A stretch of DNA of 20,987 nt. Origin: Mycolicibacterium malmesburyense (GTDB lineage: Bacteria; Actinomycetota; Actinomycetes; Mycobacteriales; Mycobacteriaceae). Shown piece by piece: positions 1-8,056 of this stretch. Location: contig NZ_CVTB01000299.1 of assembly GCF_001050015.1 (NCBI RefSeq), positions 1 through 20,987 of the forward strand, written 5' to 3'. Position numbers and translations under genes: made by a program. Position 1 is the stretch's first letter, and the number at the start of each line of letters is the position of its first letter. The notes below the pieces were generated by a model. That model was given only the letters and a program-made list of their open reading frames with translations, was not told the origin of the DNA and did not search any database.

Positions 1-1388
1 TCAGCGAACGGCCACGCCAGCCCGCCGTGAAAGATGTGCCCGCCCGTCATGCCGAGCGAGTGCTCGAGGTCGACCGTCGTCTTCGTCTCGATGCACAGCC
101 GCCCCTCCGAATCCTCCATCAGCACGTCGTGAATCGGTTCGGCCAGAACGGAATTCAAGGAATTGAGCACCGCGGAGGTCAACGTGTCCCGCATCCGATC
201 CGGATCGCCGGACGACACAAGGTGGTGCGGAGTGTGTAGACCGAACACCGTCAACGTCTGCGCGCCCGCCGCACGAAGTTCGTCCGACAGGATCGATGGA
301 TCGGTCAACGAGTGACAATAGATCTCGCACGGCAGCGGGTCTGGCACCACGCCGGCGTCCGCTCGCGCAAAGGCCCTGTCTAGCTGGCTGTACCTCTCGT
401 TGATGTGAAACGTACCGCCGAATGCCTGCTCGGGCGTAACGGCGTCGTCGCGCAATCGCGGCAGCCGCCGCAGCATGAGGTTGACCTTGACCTGCGCGCC
501 TGACGTCGAGTCCGGCCCCTCTTCGCCGAGCAACCGGGCCAGCACGGTCGGCGTCACGTTGGCGAGGACCACGTCTCCCCGCACGGCGCGGTCCGCGCCG
601 TCGAAGTGGTATCGAACCTCGCCGGAAGGATCGATGGCATATACCTCTGCGCTACAGGTGATTTCGGCCCCGAAACCGGTGGCCGCCGCTGCGAGCGCTC
701 CGGTGACGGCCCCCATCCCGCCGATCGGCACGTCCCAGTCCCCGGTCCCGCCGCCGATCAGATGGTAGAGGAAGCAGACGTTCTGGATCAGCGACGGGTC
801 GTCGAGGCGGGCGAACGTCCCGATCAGGGCATCGGTGGCCATCACGCCACGGACTATGTCGTTGTCGACCGCCGAGGTGAACGCGTGTCCGATCGGCTGG
901 TCGACCATCGTCCGCCACGCAAACTCGTCGTCGACGAGGCGACGCGCCTGCGATCGCGTCAGGAGCGGTTCCAACAGCGTCGGCCACAGCCGTTCCACCA
1001 GGCCAGCGCACCGCCGGTAGAACTCGGCGAACCGCGCCTCGTCCTCGGCCGCACCGATCGCTCCAAATGTTGACGTCGGCCCGATCAGCAGTCCGGTCCG
1101 ACCGCCGTTCGCCGGGTCGGGCGTGTACGACGAGTAGCGGCGCCTCAGAAGCCGCACCCGGGCGCCGAGGTCATCGATGATGCGCTGTGGCAGCAGGCTG
1201 ACGAGATACGAGTAGCGCGACAGCCGGGCGTCGACACCCTCGAAGGCGTGCGCGGACACCGCCGCCCCGCCCACATGGTCCAGCCGCTCCAGGACGCGCA
1301 CCCGGCGGCCCGCCTTGGCGAGGTAAGCCGACGCGACGAGACCGTTGTGTCCGCCGCCCACGACAACGGCGTCGTAAGAGGAACTCAG
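1..1388 (-). CDS. FAD-dependent phytoene dehydrogenase-like oxidoreductase (3' partial)
   Basis: 462 codons are open with no frameshift, and the C-terminus lies beyond position 1. Residues 4-32 form a dinucleotide-binding beta-alpha-beta fold: YDAVVVGGGHNGLVASAYL, then an acidic end (RVRVLER), followed by the GG motif (DHVGGAA) of the amine oxidase/phytoene desaturase superfamily. Family members (NAD(P)/FAD oxidoreductases related to PYROXD2 and CrtI) usually run to a little over 500 residues, so roughly the last 60 are missing. FAD-linked oxidation or desaturation is inferred; the substrate is unknown. No ATG or GTG sits at the expected N-terminus. The frame starts most naturally at a CTG (1388-1386) overlapping the TGA of the upstream DUF2630 gene, which would give translational coupling. 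That start is uncertain; the family call is firm. Confidence 0.85.
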   Translation of the reverse strand, partial: MSSSYDAVVVGGGHNGLVASAYLAKAGRRVRVLERLDHVGGAAVSAHAFEGVDARLSRYSYLVSLLPQRIIDDLGARVRLLRRRYSSYTPDPANGGRTGLLIGPTSTFGAIGAAEDEARFAEFYRRCAGLVERLWPTLLEPLLTRSQARRLVDDEFAWRTMVDQPIGHAFTSAVDNDIVRGVMATDALIGTFARLDDPSLIQNVCFLYHLIGGGTGDWDVPIGGMGAVTGALAAAATGFGAEITCSAEVYAIDPSGEVRYHFDGADRAVRGDVVLANVTPTVLARLLGEEGPDSTSGAQVKVNLMLRRLPRLRDDAVTPEQAFGGTFHINERYSQLDRAFARADAGVVPDPLPCEIYCHSLTDPSILSDELRAAGAQTLTVFGLHTPHHLVSSGDPDRMRDTLTSAVLNSLNSVLAEPIHDVLMEDSEGRLCIETKTTVDLEHSLGMTGGHIFHGGLAWPFA

Positions 1389-1633
1389 TTGAGGTAGCCC
1401 TCGACCTCGTCCGGCGGACGCACTTCGGCTTCGCGCGGGTCGCCCCCGGTCTCTCTCAGGGCACGGCGCTGCCGCAACAGGTCCCAGCACTGGTCGAGCT
1501 GCACCTCGACGGCCTTGAGCCGCTTATGTTCCTCGGACTCGGCGATCTCGCGGTTCTGCAGCTTGCCCCGCAACTCTTGCTCCTCGGCGACCAGCTTGTT
1601 GACCTGATCGAGAATGTCTTGGTCTTTGGCCAT
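1385..1633 (-). CDS. DUF2630 family small protein
   Basis: An 82-residue, highly charged, helical protein starting MAKDQDILDQVNKLVAEEQ, with further heptad-like segments (EEHKRLKAVEVQLDQCWDLLRQRRALR) and an acidic tail ending EGYLN. Length and sequence fit the actinobacterial DUF2630 family, which has no known function. The pattern suggests a small antiparallel coiled coil. It is upstream of, and overlaps by a few bases, the FAD oxidoreductase, so the two are probably co-transcribed. The ATG is only about 30 bp from the divergent FKBP start, and no strong Shine-Dalgarno site is visible. A CAGACT hexamer 7-12 bases upstream resembles the -10 of leaderless mycobacterial transcripts but departs from TANNNT. 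Confidence 0.85.
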   Translation of the reverse strand: MAKDQDILDQVNKLVAEEQELRGKLQNREIAESEEHKRLKAVEVQLDQCWDLLRQRRALRETGGDPREAEVRPPDEVEGYLN

Positions 1634-1651
1634 CTACCCAGTCTGCCCGAC

Positions 1652-1657
1652 TACCGT
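1652..1657 (+). promoter_or_regulatory. Candidate -10 element (TACCGT) for a leaderless FKBP transcript
   Basis: TACCGT fits the mycobacterial TANNNT -10 consensus. Its last base is 8 bases before the GTG at 1665, the spacing expected when transcription starts at or next to the start codon. No Shine-Dalgarno sequence precedes the GTG, which fits a leaderless mRNA. It lies in the roughly 30-bp gap between divergent genes. Inferred from sequence only. Confidence 0.4.
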
Positions 1658-1664
1658 GAGTGCG

Positions 1665-2039
1665 GTGACTTCAAGTTCAGGGCAGAAGCCCGAAATCGAC
1701 TTCCCCGACGGCCCTCCGCCCAGCGAGTTGGTGATCAACGATCTGGTGGTCGGCGACGGCGCCGAAGCGGTGCCCGGCGCCAACGTCGAGGTGCATTACG
1801 TCGGCGTCGAGTACGACACCGGCGAGGAATTCGACAGTTCGTGGAACCGTGGCGAGTCCATCGAGTTCCCGCTGCGCGGACTGATCCAGGGCTGGCAGGA
1901 CGGCATTCCGGGCATGAAGGTGGGCGGTCGTCGACAGCTCGTCATCCCGCCGGAGCAGGCCTACGGTCCCGCCGGCGGCGGCCATCGGCTGTCCGGCAAG
2001 ACGCTGATCTTCGTGATCGACCTGCTGGCCACGCGCTAG
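1665..2039 (+). CDS. FKBP-type peptidyl-prolyl cis-trans isomerase
   Basis: A 124-residue single-domain FKBP that would catalyse cis-trans isomerization of Xaa-Pro bonds. By comparison with human FKBP12, the pocket residues are present: Tyr45 (VEVHYVG), Phe56-Asp57 (GEEFDSS), Trp77 (IQGWQDG), Tyr100 (PEQAYGP) and Phe116 (LIFVIDLL). GMKVGGRRQLVIPP is the conserved central strand-loop. There is no signal peptide or lipobox, so it is probably cytosolic. The GTG at 1665 (VTSSSGQKPEIDFPDG) was chosen because it matches the usual mycobacterial N-terminus and is preceded by a leaderless-type -10. A GTG at 1656 or a start at 1614 would add only atypical residues and overlap DUF2630. It ends one base before the convergent prrB stop. 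Confidence 0.9.
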   Translation: MTSSSGQKPEIDFPDGPPPSELVINDLVVGDGAEAVPGANVEVHYVGVEYDTGEEFDSSWNRGESIEFPLRGLIQGWQDGIPGMKVGGRRQLVIPPEQAYGPAGGGHRLSGKTLIFVIDLLATR

Positions 2040-2040
2040 C

Positions 2041-3384
2041 TCACTGATGGCCGGGCAGCCGCAGCAGTAACCGAGCCCCGCCTAGCGGGCTCTCCTCCAA
2101 AGAGGCTGTGCCGCCGTGCAATTCGGCCTGCTGCGCGACGAGCGCCAGGCCTAGTCCCGAGCCCGAGACCGACGCCGTCGACCCTCGGGAGAAGCGCTCG
2201 AACACGATCGAGCGCTCCTCCTCGGGGATGCCGACGCCGTCGTCGTCGATCGCGATCTCCACGCCCTCCCGTGAACTCACCGCCGACAGCTGCACCCGGG
2301 TCGCGCCGCCGTGCTTCACGGCGTTGGCGATGGCGTTGTCGACCGCCAACCGCAGCCCCGCGGGCAGGCCCACGATGATGATCGTCGGCGCGGGGACCAG
2401 CGATACCTCGAGATCGGGATAGACCCGCATCGCGTCGTGGGCGGCGCGGTCCAGCAACTCGGTGATGTCGACGGGGACGTGGTCGTCGGCGGTCGACAAC
2501 TCGCCCTGGGCCAGCCGTTCCAGCGCGCCGAGCGTGGCCTCGATGCGCGACTGCGTCCGGATCACGTCGTTGACCACCTCTTTGCGCTGGTCTTCGGGCA
2601 GATCGAGGGTGGACAGGACTTCCAGGTTGGTCCGCATCGCGGTCAACGGCGTGCGCAGTTCGTGGGCGGACACGGATGCGAAGTCGCGCGCCGACGCCAG
2701 TGCGGCCTTGGTCCGGTCCTGCTCCTTCCAGACGCGTTCGACGAGGCCCTTGACGGCCTCGGCGATCTCGACGGCCTCGGTCGCGCCGCGCACCTCGACG
2801 TCGGGGTCTTCGTCGCCGGTGTCGATCTGACGGGTCTGGCGCGCCAGGCTCTTGAGCGGGCGCACCGCGAACGCGGCCAGCACCCAGCCGAACACCGACG
2901 CGGCGCCGACGGCGAAAACACAGATGATGATCACCCGTCGGTGCAGGTTGTTGGTGTCGGCGATGGTGGCGTCGTAGGTGGCGCCCACCGCCACCGACAT
3001 CGGGCCGGGGTAGTAGGGGATGTCGACGGTGCGGACGCGGTAGCGCACGCCGTCGACGTAGGTGTCGGCGTACCCGGTTGGGAGCTGCGGGAGGACGACG
3101 TCGGAGTTGGACGTCACCTCGTCGCCGCGGTGCACGGTGATGACGGCGTCCTGGTTCGTGGGCGACTTAGGGATCTCGTCCAGGCCGCGGGGGAGGAACG
3201 GGATCGCGAAGCCGGCGGCCTCGTCGAGCCGGCGGTCGAGGCGCTCCTTGCGGTCGTTGGTGATGCCGACCCAGACGACCGTGCCCACGATGACGACGAC
3301 GATCGCGGCGCCGATCGCGGTGGCCAGCGCGACGCGGGTGCGCAGCGAGGGGGTTCGGCGGAAGATCCGCGACAGCAGGTTCAT
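2041..3384 (-). CDS. prrB: Sensor histidine kinase PrrB
   Basis: A 447-residue membrane kinase, sensor partner of PrrA; in M. tuberculosis this pair is essential and linked to intracellular adaptation, nitrogen and respiration. A first membrane helix (about 18-41) and a second (about 150-174) flank a periplasmic sensor of about 108 residues. A HAMP linker follows (about 174-225), then the dimerization box with phospho-acceptor His241 (SAHELRTPLTAMRTN), the N box with Asn350 (LAVDNAIANAVKHGG), the G1 box around 380-387 (DDDGVGIP) and the G2 box (GSGLGLALV, about 408-416). Start MNLLSRIFRRTPSLRTRV agrees with the known PrrB N-terminus. It lies 36 bp behind prrA as an operon. Its stop is 1 bp from the convergent FKBP stop, so no intrinsic terminator fits between them. 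Confidence 0.96.
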   Translation of the reverse strand: MNLLSRIFRRTPSLRTRVALATAIGAAIVVVIVGTVVWVGITNDRKERLDRRLDEAAGFAIPFLPRGLDEIPKSPTNQDAVITVHRGDEVTSNSDVVLPQLPTGYADTYVDGVRYRVRTVDIPYYPGPMSVAVGATYDATIADTNNLHRRVIIICVFAVGAASVFGWVLAAFAVRPLKSLARQTRQIDTGDEDPDVEVRGATEAVEIAEAVKGLVERVWKEQDRTKAALASARDFASVSAHELRTPLTAMRTNLEVLSTLDLPEDQRKEVVNDVIRTQSRIEATLGALERLAQGELSTADDHVPVDITELLDRAAHDAMRVYPDLEVSLVPAPTIIIVGLPAGLRLAVDNAIANAVKHGGATRVQLSAVSSREGVEIAIDDDGVGIPEEERSIVFERFSRGSTASVSGSGLGLALVAQQAELHGGTASLEESPLGGARLLLRLPGHQ

Positions 3385-3420
3385 CGGATCTTCATCGTTG
3401 GTTCTTCGCGCCAGCGCTCA

Positions 3421-4122
3421 TCACTGAGTCCGCAGAACGAAACCCACTCCGCGGACGGTGTGCAGGAGCCGGGGGGCGCCGCCGGCCTCGAGCTTGCGGC
3501 GCAGGTAGCCGATGAAGACGTCGACGACGTTGGTGTCCGCGGCGAAGTCGTAACCCCAGACGAGCTCGAGCAGCTGCGCGCGGGAGAGCACGGCGGTCTT
3601 GTGCTCGGCCAGAACCGCGAGCAGGTCGAATTCGCGCTTGGTCAGGTCGACGTCGACGCCGTTGACGCGCGCGCGACGGCCCGGGATGTCGACTTCGAGC
3701 GGGCCGACCTGGATGGTTTCCGAGGAGAACGTCGCGGTGGATCCCCGCCGACGCAGCAGCGCCTTCACTCTGGCCACGAGTTCCTGCAACACGAACGGTT
3801 TGACCAGGTAATCGTCGGCTCCCGCTTCGAGACCGGCGACACGGTCGTCGACCGAACTGCGGGCAGACAGCACGCAGACCGGTACGTCATTGTCCATCGC
3901 GCGCAGTGCGGTCACCACGCTGACGCCGTCGAGGACGGGCATGTTGATGTCGAGGACGATCGCGTCGGGTCGGGTCTCGGTCGCACTGCGCAGCGCCTCG
4001 GCGCCGTCGACCGCGGTGGCCACGTCGAACCCGGACAGTCGCAGGCCGCGCTCGAGCGAGGCCAGCACGTCGGGGTCGTCGTCGACCACGAGAACCCGGG
4101 CTGTGCCTGCACTGCTTTCCAT
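3421..4122 (-). CDS. prrA: Response regulator PrrA (OmpR/PhoB family)
   Basis: A 233-residue two-domain regulator. The receiver domain (about 9-120) has the acidic pocket VVDDDPD, phospho-acceptor Asp58 (AIVLDINMP), the Ser/Thr switch in LSARSS and Lys108 (DDYLVKPF). The C-terminal winged helix (about 137-232) contains [30 protein letters not shown], the recognition helix [15 protein letters not shown] and the wing [13 protein letters not shown]. All of it closely matches M. tuberculosis PrrA. It is expected to bind DNA and autoregulate prrAB. No clear Shine-Dalgarno precedes the ATG; an AATATT hexamer 7-12 bases upstream could be a leaderless -10. The prrAB promoter should lie in 4123-4333. 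Confidence 0.96.
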   Translation of the reverse strand: MESSAGTARVLVVDDDPDVLASLERGLRLSGFDVATAVDGAEALRSATETRPDAIVLDINMPVLDGVSVVTALRAMDNDVPVCVLSARSSVDDRVAGLEAGADDYLVKPFVLQELVARVKALLRRRGSTATFSSETIQVGPLEVDIPGRRARVNGVDVDLTKREFDLLAVLAEHKTAVLSRAQLLELVWGYDFAADTNVVDVFIGYLRRKLEAGGAPRLLHTVRGVGFVLRTQ

Positions 4123-4333
4123 ATAGCCAATATTGCCTGACGGTCGGACTCAATCGCGGGAAGCCGTGCGGTGAGAAGTGCGCCACGCGCCTTTCCCGAC
4201 TGCGGAGCGCTCATCGCGCCGTGACCGCCTAGGCCGTCCCGTGGTCGAGTACGAACCGGTCATGTTTGCTGCAGTCCGCCGAGGAGTTTGCTCAGGGTGC
4301 GGTACGGCGCCGCGCCCAGCGCCGACTTGCCGC

Positions 4334-5242
4334 TCAGCGGATCTCCTCGACGCTGACGTTGGCCGTCTTCGAGCGAACCGTCACGCTTGGGGCGCCGGGG
4401 TCGGTGGTCTCGGGAACGGTCACCGTCGTCGAACCATTCGACGCCTCGGTTCCAGCGCGCACTCGATATCCTCCGAGACTGGGTAGTCCCACCGTGACAT
4501 TTCCGCTGGCGGTGGTTTCGATCTTCCGCGGTGCTGCGCGGAACTCGACGTCTATGGCGCCGTTTTGGGTGCTTGCGTGGAACGACTCGGTAACGGCGAT
4601 CCTGGTCGTTGTGGTGATGTCGCCACGGCGCACGTCAACGTCGACCAGACGCGCTGAACCGCCGAGCGCGACGCTGCCGTCGTCGGATCTGACGAGGAGA
4701 TGGTTGAGATCGGCGCCGATGTCGATCGGACCGGCTCGACGGTTCACCGTGACGCTCAACTGCCGTGCGATATCTGGTGGCAGGACAACATTCATTCCTG
4801 ACCCCGCGAGCCAGAGGAAAGCGGATCCGTCCGCATCGAGCGTGACTCTGCTTCCAGTGCCTTCATTGGCAACCGATAGTCGCGTGTCGGCGCTCCGCGT
4901 TACCAAACGCAGGTCGACGCGCGGCTGCTTGGCGTCAGCGTCGGAGAAGACGCGGACGGGTACCGGGGCACCCCCGGTGTCGATGTCAAGCGATCGCATA
5001 CCAAGGGGAAGCTCCCCCGTCTCGGTGAGGACCCGACTGGTCGCGAGTGCGAACGAAACCACGCCGAGGCATCCCACCGTTCCGAGGACTGCAAGGGCCG
5101 CGATGACGATGATCACGAACCGGGCGGTGCGGCGCGCAGCGGAGGTGATTACCGGTGGCGGAGAGGCGGGCCAGGGGGAGGGCGGCCTCTCCGCCACAGG
5201 ATGATGGGGCGGTGGATTCAGATCGACACCGTTGCTGCTCAC
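4334..5242 (-). CDS. DUF4097-like membrane-anchored beta-repeat protein
   Basis: 302 residues from the GTG at 5242 (VSSNGVDLNPPPHHPV). A proline-rich N-terminal tail (about 1-30) precedes a single membrane helix at about 42-67 (FVIIVIAALAVLGTVGCLG). The rest is a domain of short alternating strands ending in repeated small-residue rungs such as DDGSVALGGSARLVDVDVRRG, NGAIDVEF, SGNVTVGLP and VRSKTANVSVEEIR. This is the parallel beta-roll look of DUF4097 proteins, often called putative adhesins. The orientation is predicted to be inside-out, with the beta domain outside the membrane. It begins 8 bp after the DUF6197-like stop, so it is the last gene of the kinase-regulator operon. An upstream extension to 5491 would overlap the preceding gene and is rejected. 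Function is unknown; an envelope sensor or accessory role is an inference from context. Confidence 0.8.
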   Translation of the reverse strand: MSSNGVDLNPPPHHPVAERPPSPWPASPPPVITSAARRTARFVIIVIAALAVLGTVGCLGVVSFALATSRVLTETGELPLGMRSLDIDTGGAPVPVRVFSDADAKQPRVDLRLVTRSADTRLSVANEGTGSRVTLDADGSAFLWLAGSGMNVVLPPDIARQLSVTVNRRAGPIDIGADLNHLLVRSDDGSVALGGSARLVDVDVRRGDITTTTRIAVTESFHASTQNGAIDVEFRAAPRKIETTASGNVTVGLPSLGGYRVRAGTEASNGSTTVTVPETTDPGAPSVTVRSKTANVSVEEIR

Positions 5243-5250
5243 AACCGCGG

Positions 5251-5724
5251 CTACTCCTGCGCCTCTAGGTGGGCGGTGGCGCGCTTGAGCACCAAAACCG
5301 CGTCGGCTTTGGTGGTGTGCGGATCGTCGTTGTAGGCCTGCAGGTTCAGCCAACCACCCGCAGCGGAGGTGTTGGCCAGCCGCAGAATGAGACTCTCCAA
5401 CCGGTCGACCTGGTCGAGCGCGGCATACGGCTGCTCGCCTTTCCAGTAGCCTGCCGCGACGCGCAGGGCTCCCCCGAGGCAGTAGCTGCACGGGGTCGCG
5501 CCCGATTCAGTGCGAGTCACGTAACCGCCCGCACCCACGTGCTGGGTGCGAAGGCGCACCCATTCCCCCGGGGCATCTACGGCGGGGTGCACCTCCCGGC
5601 CGTCGGCATCGCGACAGTAAGCGCCTTGGGTCCATCCGTCTTCGACCTCGATGAGCGCCAGCGCCTGCTGAATCACCTGAAGGTCTTTTCTGTTCCTCTG
5701 AGCGAGGGAGGAGTTCGTGATCAT
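5251..5724 (-). CDS. DUF6197-like small protein
   Basis: 157 residues from the ATG at 5724, preceded by a good ribosome binding site (AGAAGGGA, 5 bases upstream). The segments LALIEVEDGWTQGAYCRDADG and PCSYCLGGALRVAAGYW, with a downstream YNDDPHTTKADAVLVLKRA, resemble actinobacterial DUF6197 proteins (WTQGAY near the N-terminus, a Cys-containing CLGGAL motif, and an NDD segment), though I cannot confirm membership by search. There is no signal peptide or membrane segment, so it is probably cytosolic. It sits 19 bp after the LuxR-type regulator and 8 bp before the DUF4097-like gene, so it belongs to the same transcript. The longer frame reaching 5805 runs into the regulator gene and is not needed. 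Function unknown. Confidence 0.8.
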   Translation of the reverse strand: MITNSSLAQRNRKDLQVIQQALALIEVEDGWTQGAYCRDADGREVHPAVDAPGEWVRLRTQHVGAGGYVTRTESGATPCSYCLGGALRVAAGYWKGEQPYAALDQVDRLESLILRLANTSAAGGWLNLQAYNDDPHTTKADAVLVLKRATAHLEAQE

Positions 5725-5743
5725 GATTTGTCCCTTCTCTTTC

Positions 5744-6388
5744 TTACGACTCGAGGTAGCGCAAAACGGCGAGGACACGGCGGTTCTCGGTGTCATCGGG
5801 CGCAAGCCCCAATTTGGTGAAGATGGATGCGACGTGCTTCTCGGCCGAACCGGTCGACATGTGGAGCGTCGCGGCGATTGCCGAATTGGTTTTTCCTTCG
5901 GCCATCAGCTGTAGTACGTCGCCTTCGCGGGGAGTGAGCTGTTCGAGCGCGCTACGGCGACGCGACCGCGCGAGAATCTGCGACACGACCTCAGGGTCGA
6001 GCACTGTTCCACCGCCCCCGACCACCGCGACGGCGTCCAGGAACGCCGGCACATCGGCGACGCGGTCCTTGAGCAGATAGCCGAAGCCGCGGGTGTCCGA
6101 AGAGATCAGGTCGGAGGCATACCGCTCTTCGACGTAGTGCGACAAAACCAGCACCGGAGACTCGGGATTCTCGCTCCGTAGCAGGGCCGCGGCCCGAATC
6201 CCTTCATCGGTGAAGGTCGGGGGCATCCGCACGTCGACTATTACGAGGTCGGGCTTGGATTCGTCGACCAAGGCAACGAGGTTTGAGGCATCCCCTACCC
6301 CCGCGACTACCTCGTGGCCGGCGTCGGTAAGTATGCGTTCGACACCCGCCCGCAGGAGAGCCGAGTCTTCGGCGATCACGATGCGCAT
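5744..6388 (-). CDS. NarL/FixJ (LuxR-type) response regulator
   Basis: A 214-residue regulator. The receiver (about 1-120) has the acidic pair in IAEDSALLRAG, phospho-acceptor Asp52 (LVIVDVRMPP), the switch Ser in VLVLSHYVEE and Lys107 (GYLLKDRV). The C-terminal LuxR helix-turn-helix (about 150-210) reads LTPREGDVLQLMAEGKTNSAIAATLHMS then EKHVASIFTKLGL. The PPTFTDEGIRAA insertion after the phosphorylation site is typical of the actinobacterial group paired with NarL-type kinases. Its start codon lies inside the 3' end of the kinase gene (13-bp overlap), so the two are translationally coupled and almost certainly cognate. Target genes are unknown; its own operon and the adjacent palindrome-rich region are natural candidates. 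Confidence 0.93.
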   Translation of the reverse strand: MRIVIAEDSALLRAGVERILTDAGHEVVAGVGDASNLVALVDESKPDLVIVDVRMPPTFTDEGIRAAALLRSENPESPVLVLSHYVEERYASDLISSDTRGFGYLLKDRVADVPAFLDAVAVVGGGGTVLDPEVVSQILARSRRRSALEQLTPREGDVLQLMAEGKTNSAIAATLHMSTGSAEKHVASIFTKLGLAPDDTENRRVLAVLRYLES

Positions 6389-7644
6389 GGCAGCACCGCC
6401 GTAATAGTGGTGGGTCCGCCGTCCGGACTGGAGACCGTGAATGTGCCTCGGGCGGCACGCACCCGGTCAGCCAGCCCGCGCAGACCGGTCGCGTGCGTGC
6501 TATCCGTTATCTGCGCACCACCGCGGCCGTCGTCAAACACCGAGACGTGAAGGGTGTTCTGCAGCTGGTCCAACCGCACCGTCACAACGGCACGATTCGC
6601 GCGCGCGTGCTTGGCCACATTGGTCAACGCCTCGGCGACAACGAAGTACGCGACGGACTCGGTCTCGGCGGGGACGCGACCCGGAAGGTCGATATCCAGC
6701 GTCGTGGAAACCCCGGTGTGCTGGGCGCGCTGCACGACTGACGAGAGCGCAGCGTCCAGGCCGCGGTCCGAGAGAATCGATGGTGCGATGCCCCGCACCA
6801 CGTTTCGCAGTTCAACCAGGGCGGTCTTCGCTTCCTGATGTGCCTCGGCGATCAGAGCCTTTGCCGCAGCCGGGTCGGCGTCGAATTTGGTCTGGGCGAG
6901 ACCGATCGTCATCGCCAAGGAGACCAGGCGGGACTGGACGCTATCGTGCAGGTCGCGTTCAATGCGGTTGCGCTCGGAGTGCGCCGATGACACCGCACCC
7001 ATCCTGGCGTCAGCCAGCGCGTTCAGCTCGTGTTGAAACATCGCGGCTGGCGAGGGGGAAAGCAGCCATAGGTCGATCTTGGCGTCGAGAAGCGGCGCGA
7101 ACACCACGATCGCCAAAGAAGCCAACAACGCGACGACGGCGAGAGGCCACGCCAGTGCAGGTGGAATGAAGGTCAGGCCCGCGGCCGAGTCACTGCGGCT
7201 CACTGAGATCGCGGCTGCCGGGGCCAGGAACGCGAATGCCAGCAGAAACAACGCCAGGCCGACCGCGAAAAGGTCGTAAATCAGCCGTAGGGAGTGATGA
7301 GCACAGCCCTTCCAAAGACGGGCGCTGCTGATGTCCAGACCGATCTGACTGATCCACCCCTGAAAGCCACTATGGGCGGACATCTTTCGGGGCGGGACCG
7401 GGATATTCATCCCGAAGACCACTTCGCTACGCCGACGCTCGAGCCATTCTGCGGCGCGCGTCAGGTAAACAAACATCAGGAGGGCGAGCGCGAATCCGAT
7501 AACAGACGGGACAAGCCAGATCCCGACGATCACGATCATGATGTACAACCACAGCCAGGCCGCGGCGGCTATGGCGCCGACGATCATCGAAGCACTGGGC
7601 AGGACCCCGATGCGACGAGCGGTTGGCGCGGTGGTGTCAGCCAT
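6376..7644 (-). CDS. NarL-type sensor histidine kinase with multi-helix sensor domain
   Basis: 422 residues from the ATG at 7644 (MADTTAPTARRIG). About four membrane helices in two pairs (about 17-62 and 126-188) enclose a conserved segment, PVPPRKMSAHSGFQGWISQIG and LDISSARLWK, typical of the putative sensor domain found in actinobacterial NarL-group kinases. The HisKA_3 box carries phospho-acceptor His233 (RNRIERDLHDSVQSRLVSLA). The ATPase domain has the N box with Asn342 (AEALTNVAKHA), the FDDGRGG loop (about 370-376) and GLRGLADRVRAARG. It overlaps the following regulator by 13 bp. Starts at 7680 or 7716 are possible and would add 12 or 24 residues; none has a convincing Shine-Dalgarno site. 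The signal sensed is unknown; membrane stress is typical of relatives. Confidence 0.9.
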   Translation of the reverse strand: MADTTAPTARRIGVLPSASMIVGAIAAAAWLWLYIMIVIVGIWLVPSVIGFALALLMFVYLTRAAEWLERRRSEVVFGMNIPVPPRKMSAHSGFQGWISQIGLDISSARLWKGCAHHSLRLIYDLFAVGLALFLLAFAFLAPAAAISVSRSDSAAGLTFIPPALAWPLAVVALLASLAIVVFAPLLDAKIDLWLLSPSPAAMFQHELNALADARMGAVSSAHSERNRIERDLHDSVQSRLVSLAMTIGLAQTKFDADPAAAKALIAEAHQEAKTALVELRNVVRGIAPSILSDRGLDAALSSVVQRAQHTGVSTTLDIDLPGRVPAETESVAYFVVAEALTNVAKHARANRAVVTVRLDQLQNTLHVSVFDDGRGGAQITDSTHATGLRGLADRVRAARGTFTVSSPDGGPTTITAVLPCAS

Positions 7645-7730
7645 GACCGACCCAACGTCTGGATTCGTGACTGCGACCATACCTCGAAAGTACGGATTCC
7701 GTGGACCCGACAACACGGCGTTTACCGGAT

Positions 7731-7754
7731 GGATAAGGGGGGGTTATCCCCCCC
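7731..7754. repeat. Nested inverted repeats: G7-TTAT-C7 hairpin
   Basis: Seven G (7737-7743), TTAT, then seven C (7748-7754) form a perfect 7-bp GC stem with a 4-base loop. The overlapping pair GGATAA (7731-7736) and TTATCC (7744-7749) forms an alternative 6-bp stem, and the two pairings are mutually exclusive. It is followed by five A on the plus strand, so it does not look like an intrinsic terminator in either direction. It lies just upstream of the kinase operon, in its leader or promoter. Confidence 0.75.
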
Positions 7755-8007
7755 AAAAACCTACAGCCACGAGCATTACCAAGGGCGAGGGTCTGGAGTT
7801 CAGGTCGGTTCGGATGCCGGCACGGAGCTGTCGTCGGGACGCAGCGGCTTCGTTGCGTCAAACCACAACCTAAGCGTCGGAAACGAAACCGAAGCCTTAG
7901 ACGATTGCTAGATGCCGCCTCGCGATCGCTTTCGAAGCGCTCCCGAGCCGTGCGGCACCAAGCGGTATCCACGGCGCAAGGGGGACGCGGTGTTCGCCAG
8001 CTGTTTC

Positions 8008-8022
8008 ACCGTTGCCAACGGT
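8008..8022. repeat. 15-bp palindrome ACCGTT-GCC-AACGGT
   Basis: Perfect 6-bp arms around a 3-base centre, the size of a dimeric regulator's operator. It is about 0.5 kb upstream of mmpS4. No protein has been assigned to it. Confidence 0.5.
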
Positions 8023-8056
8023 TACGATGCGACCCTGCTTTCGGGGGCGTTTGCCT

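Noticed and set aside
2311..4140. 609-codon open frame on the plus strand opposite prrAB
   Set aside because: It is an antisense shadow of two strongly recognised genes in GC-rich DNA; its composition (Asp, Gly, Val and Arg rich) has no family motifs.
4260..4345. Minus-strand stretch reading SGKSALGAAPYRTLSKLLGG after the DUF4097-like stop
   Set aside because: It reads like a protein C-terminus but overlaps the end of the DUF4097-like gene in another frame, and I find no upstream part of a gene.
5243..5491. N-terminal extension of the DUF4097-like protein to 5491
   Set aside because: It overlaps the DUF6197-like gene out of frame and is an Arg-rich shadow; the GTG at 5242 gives a sensible start.
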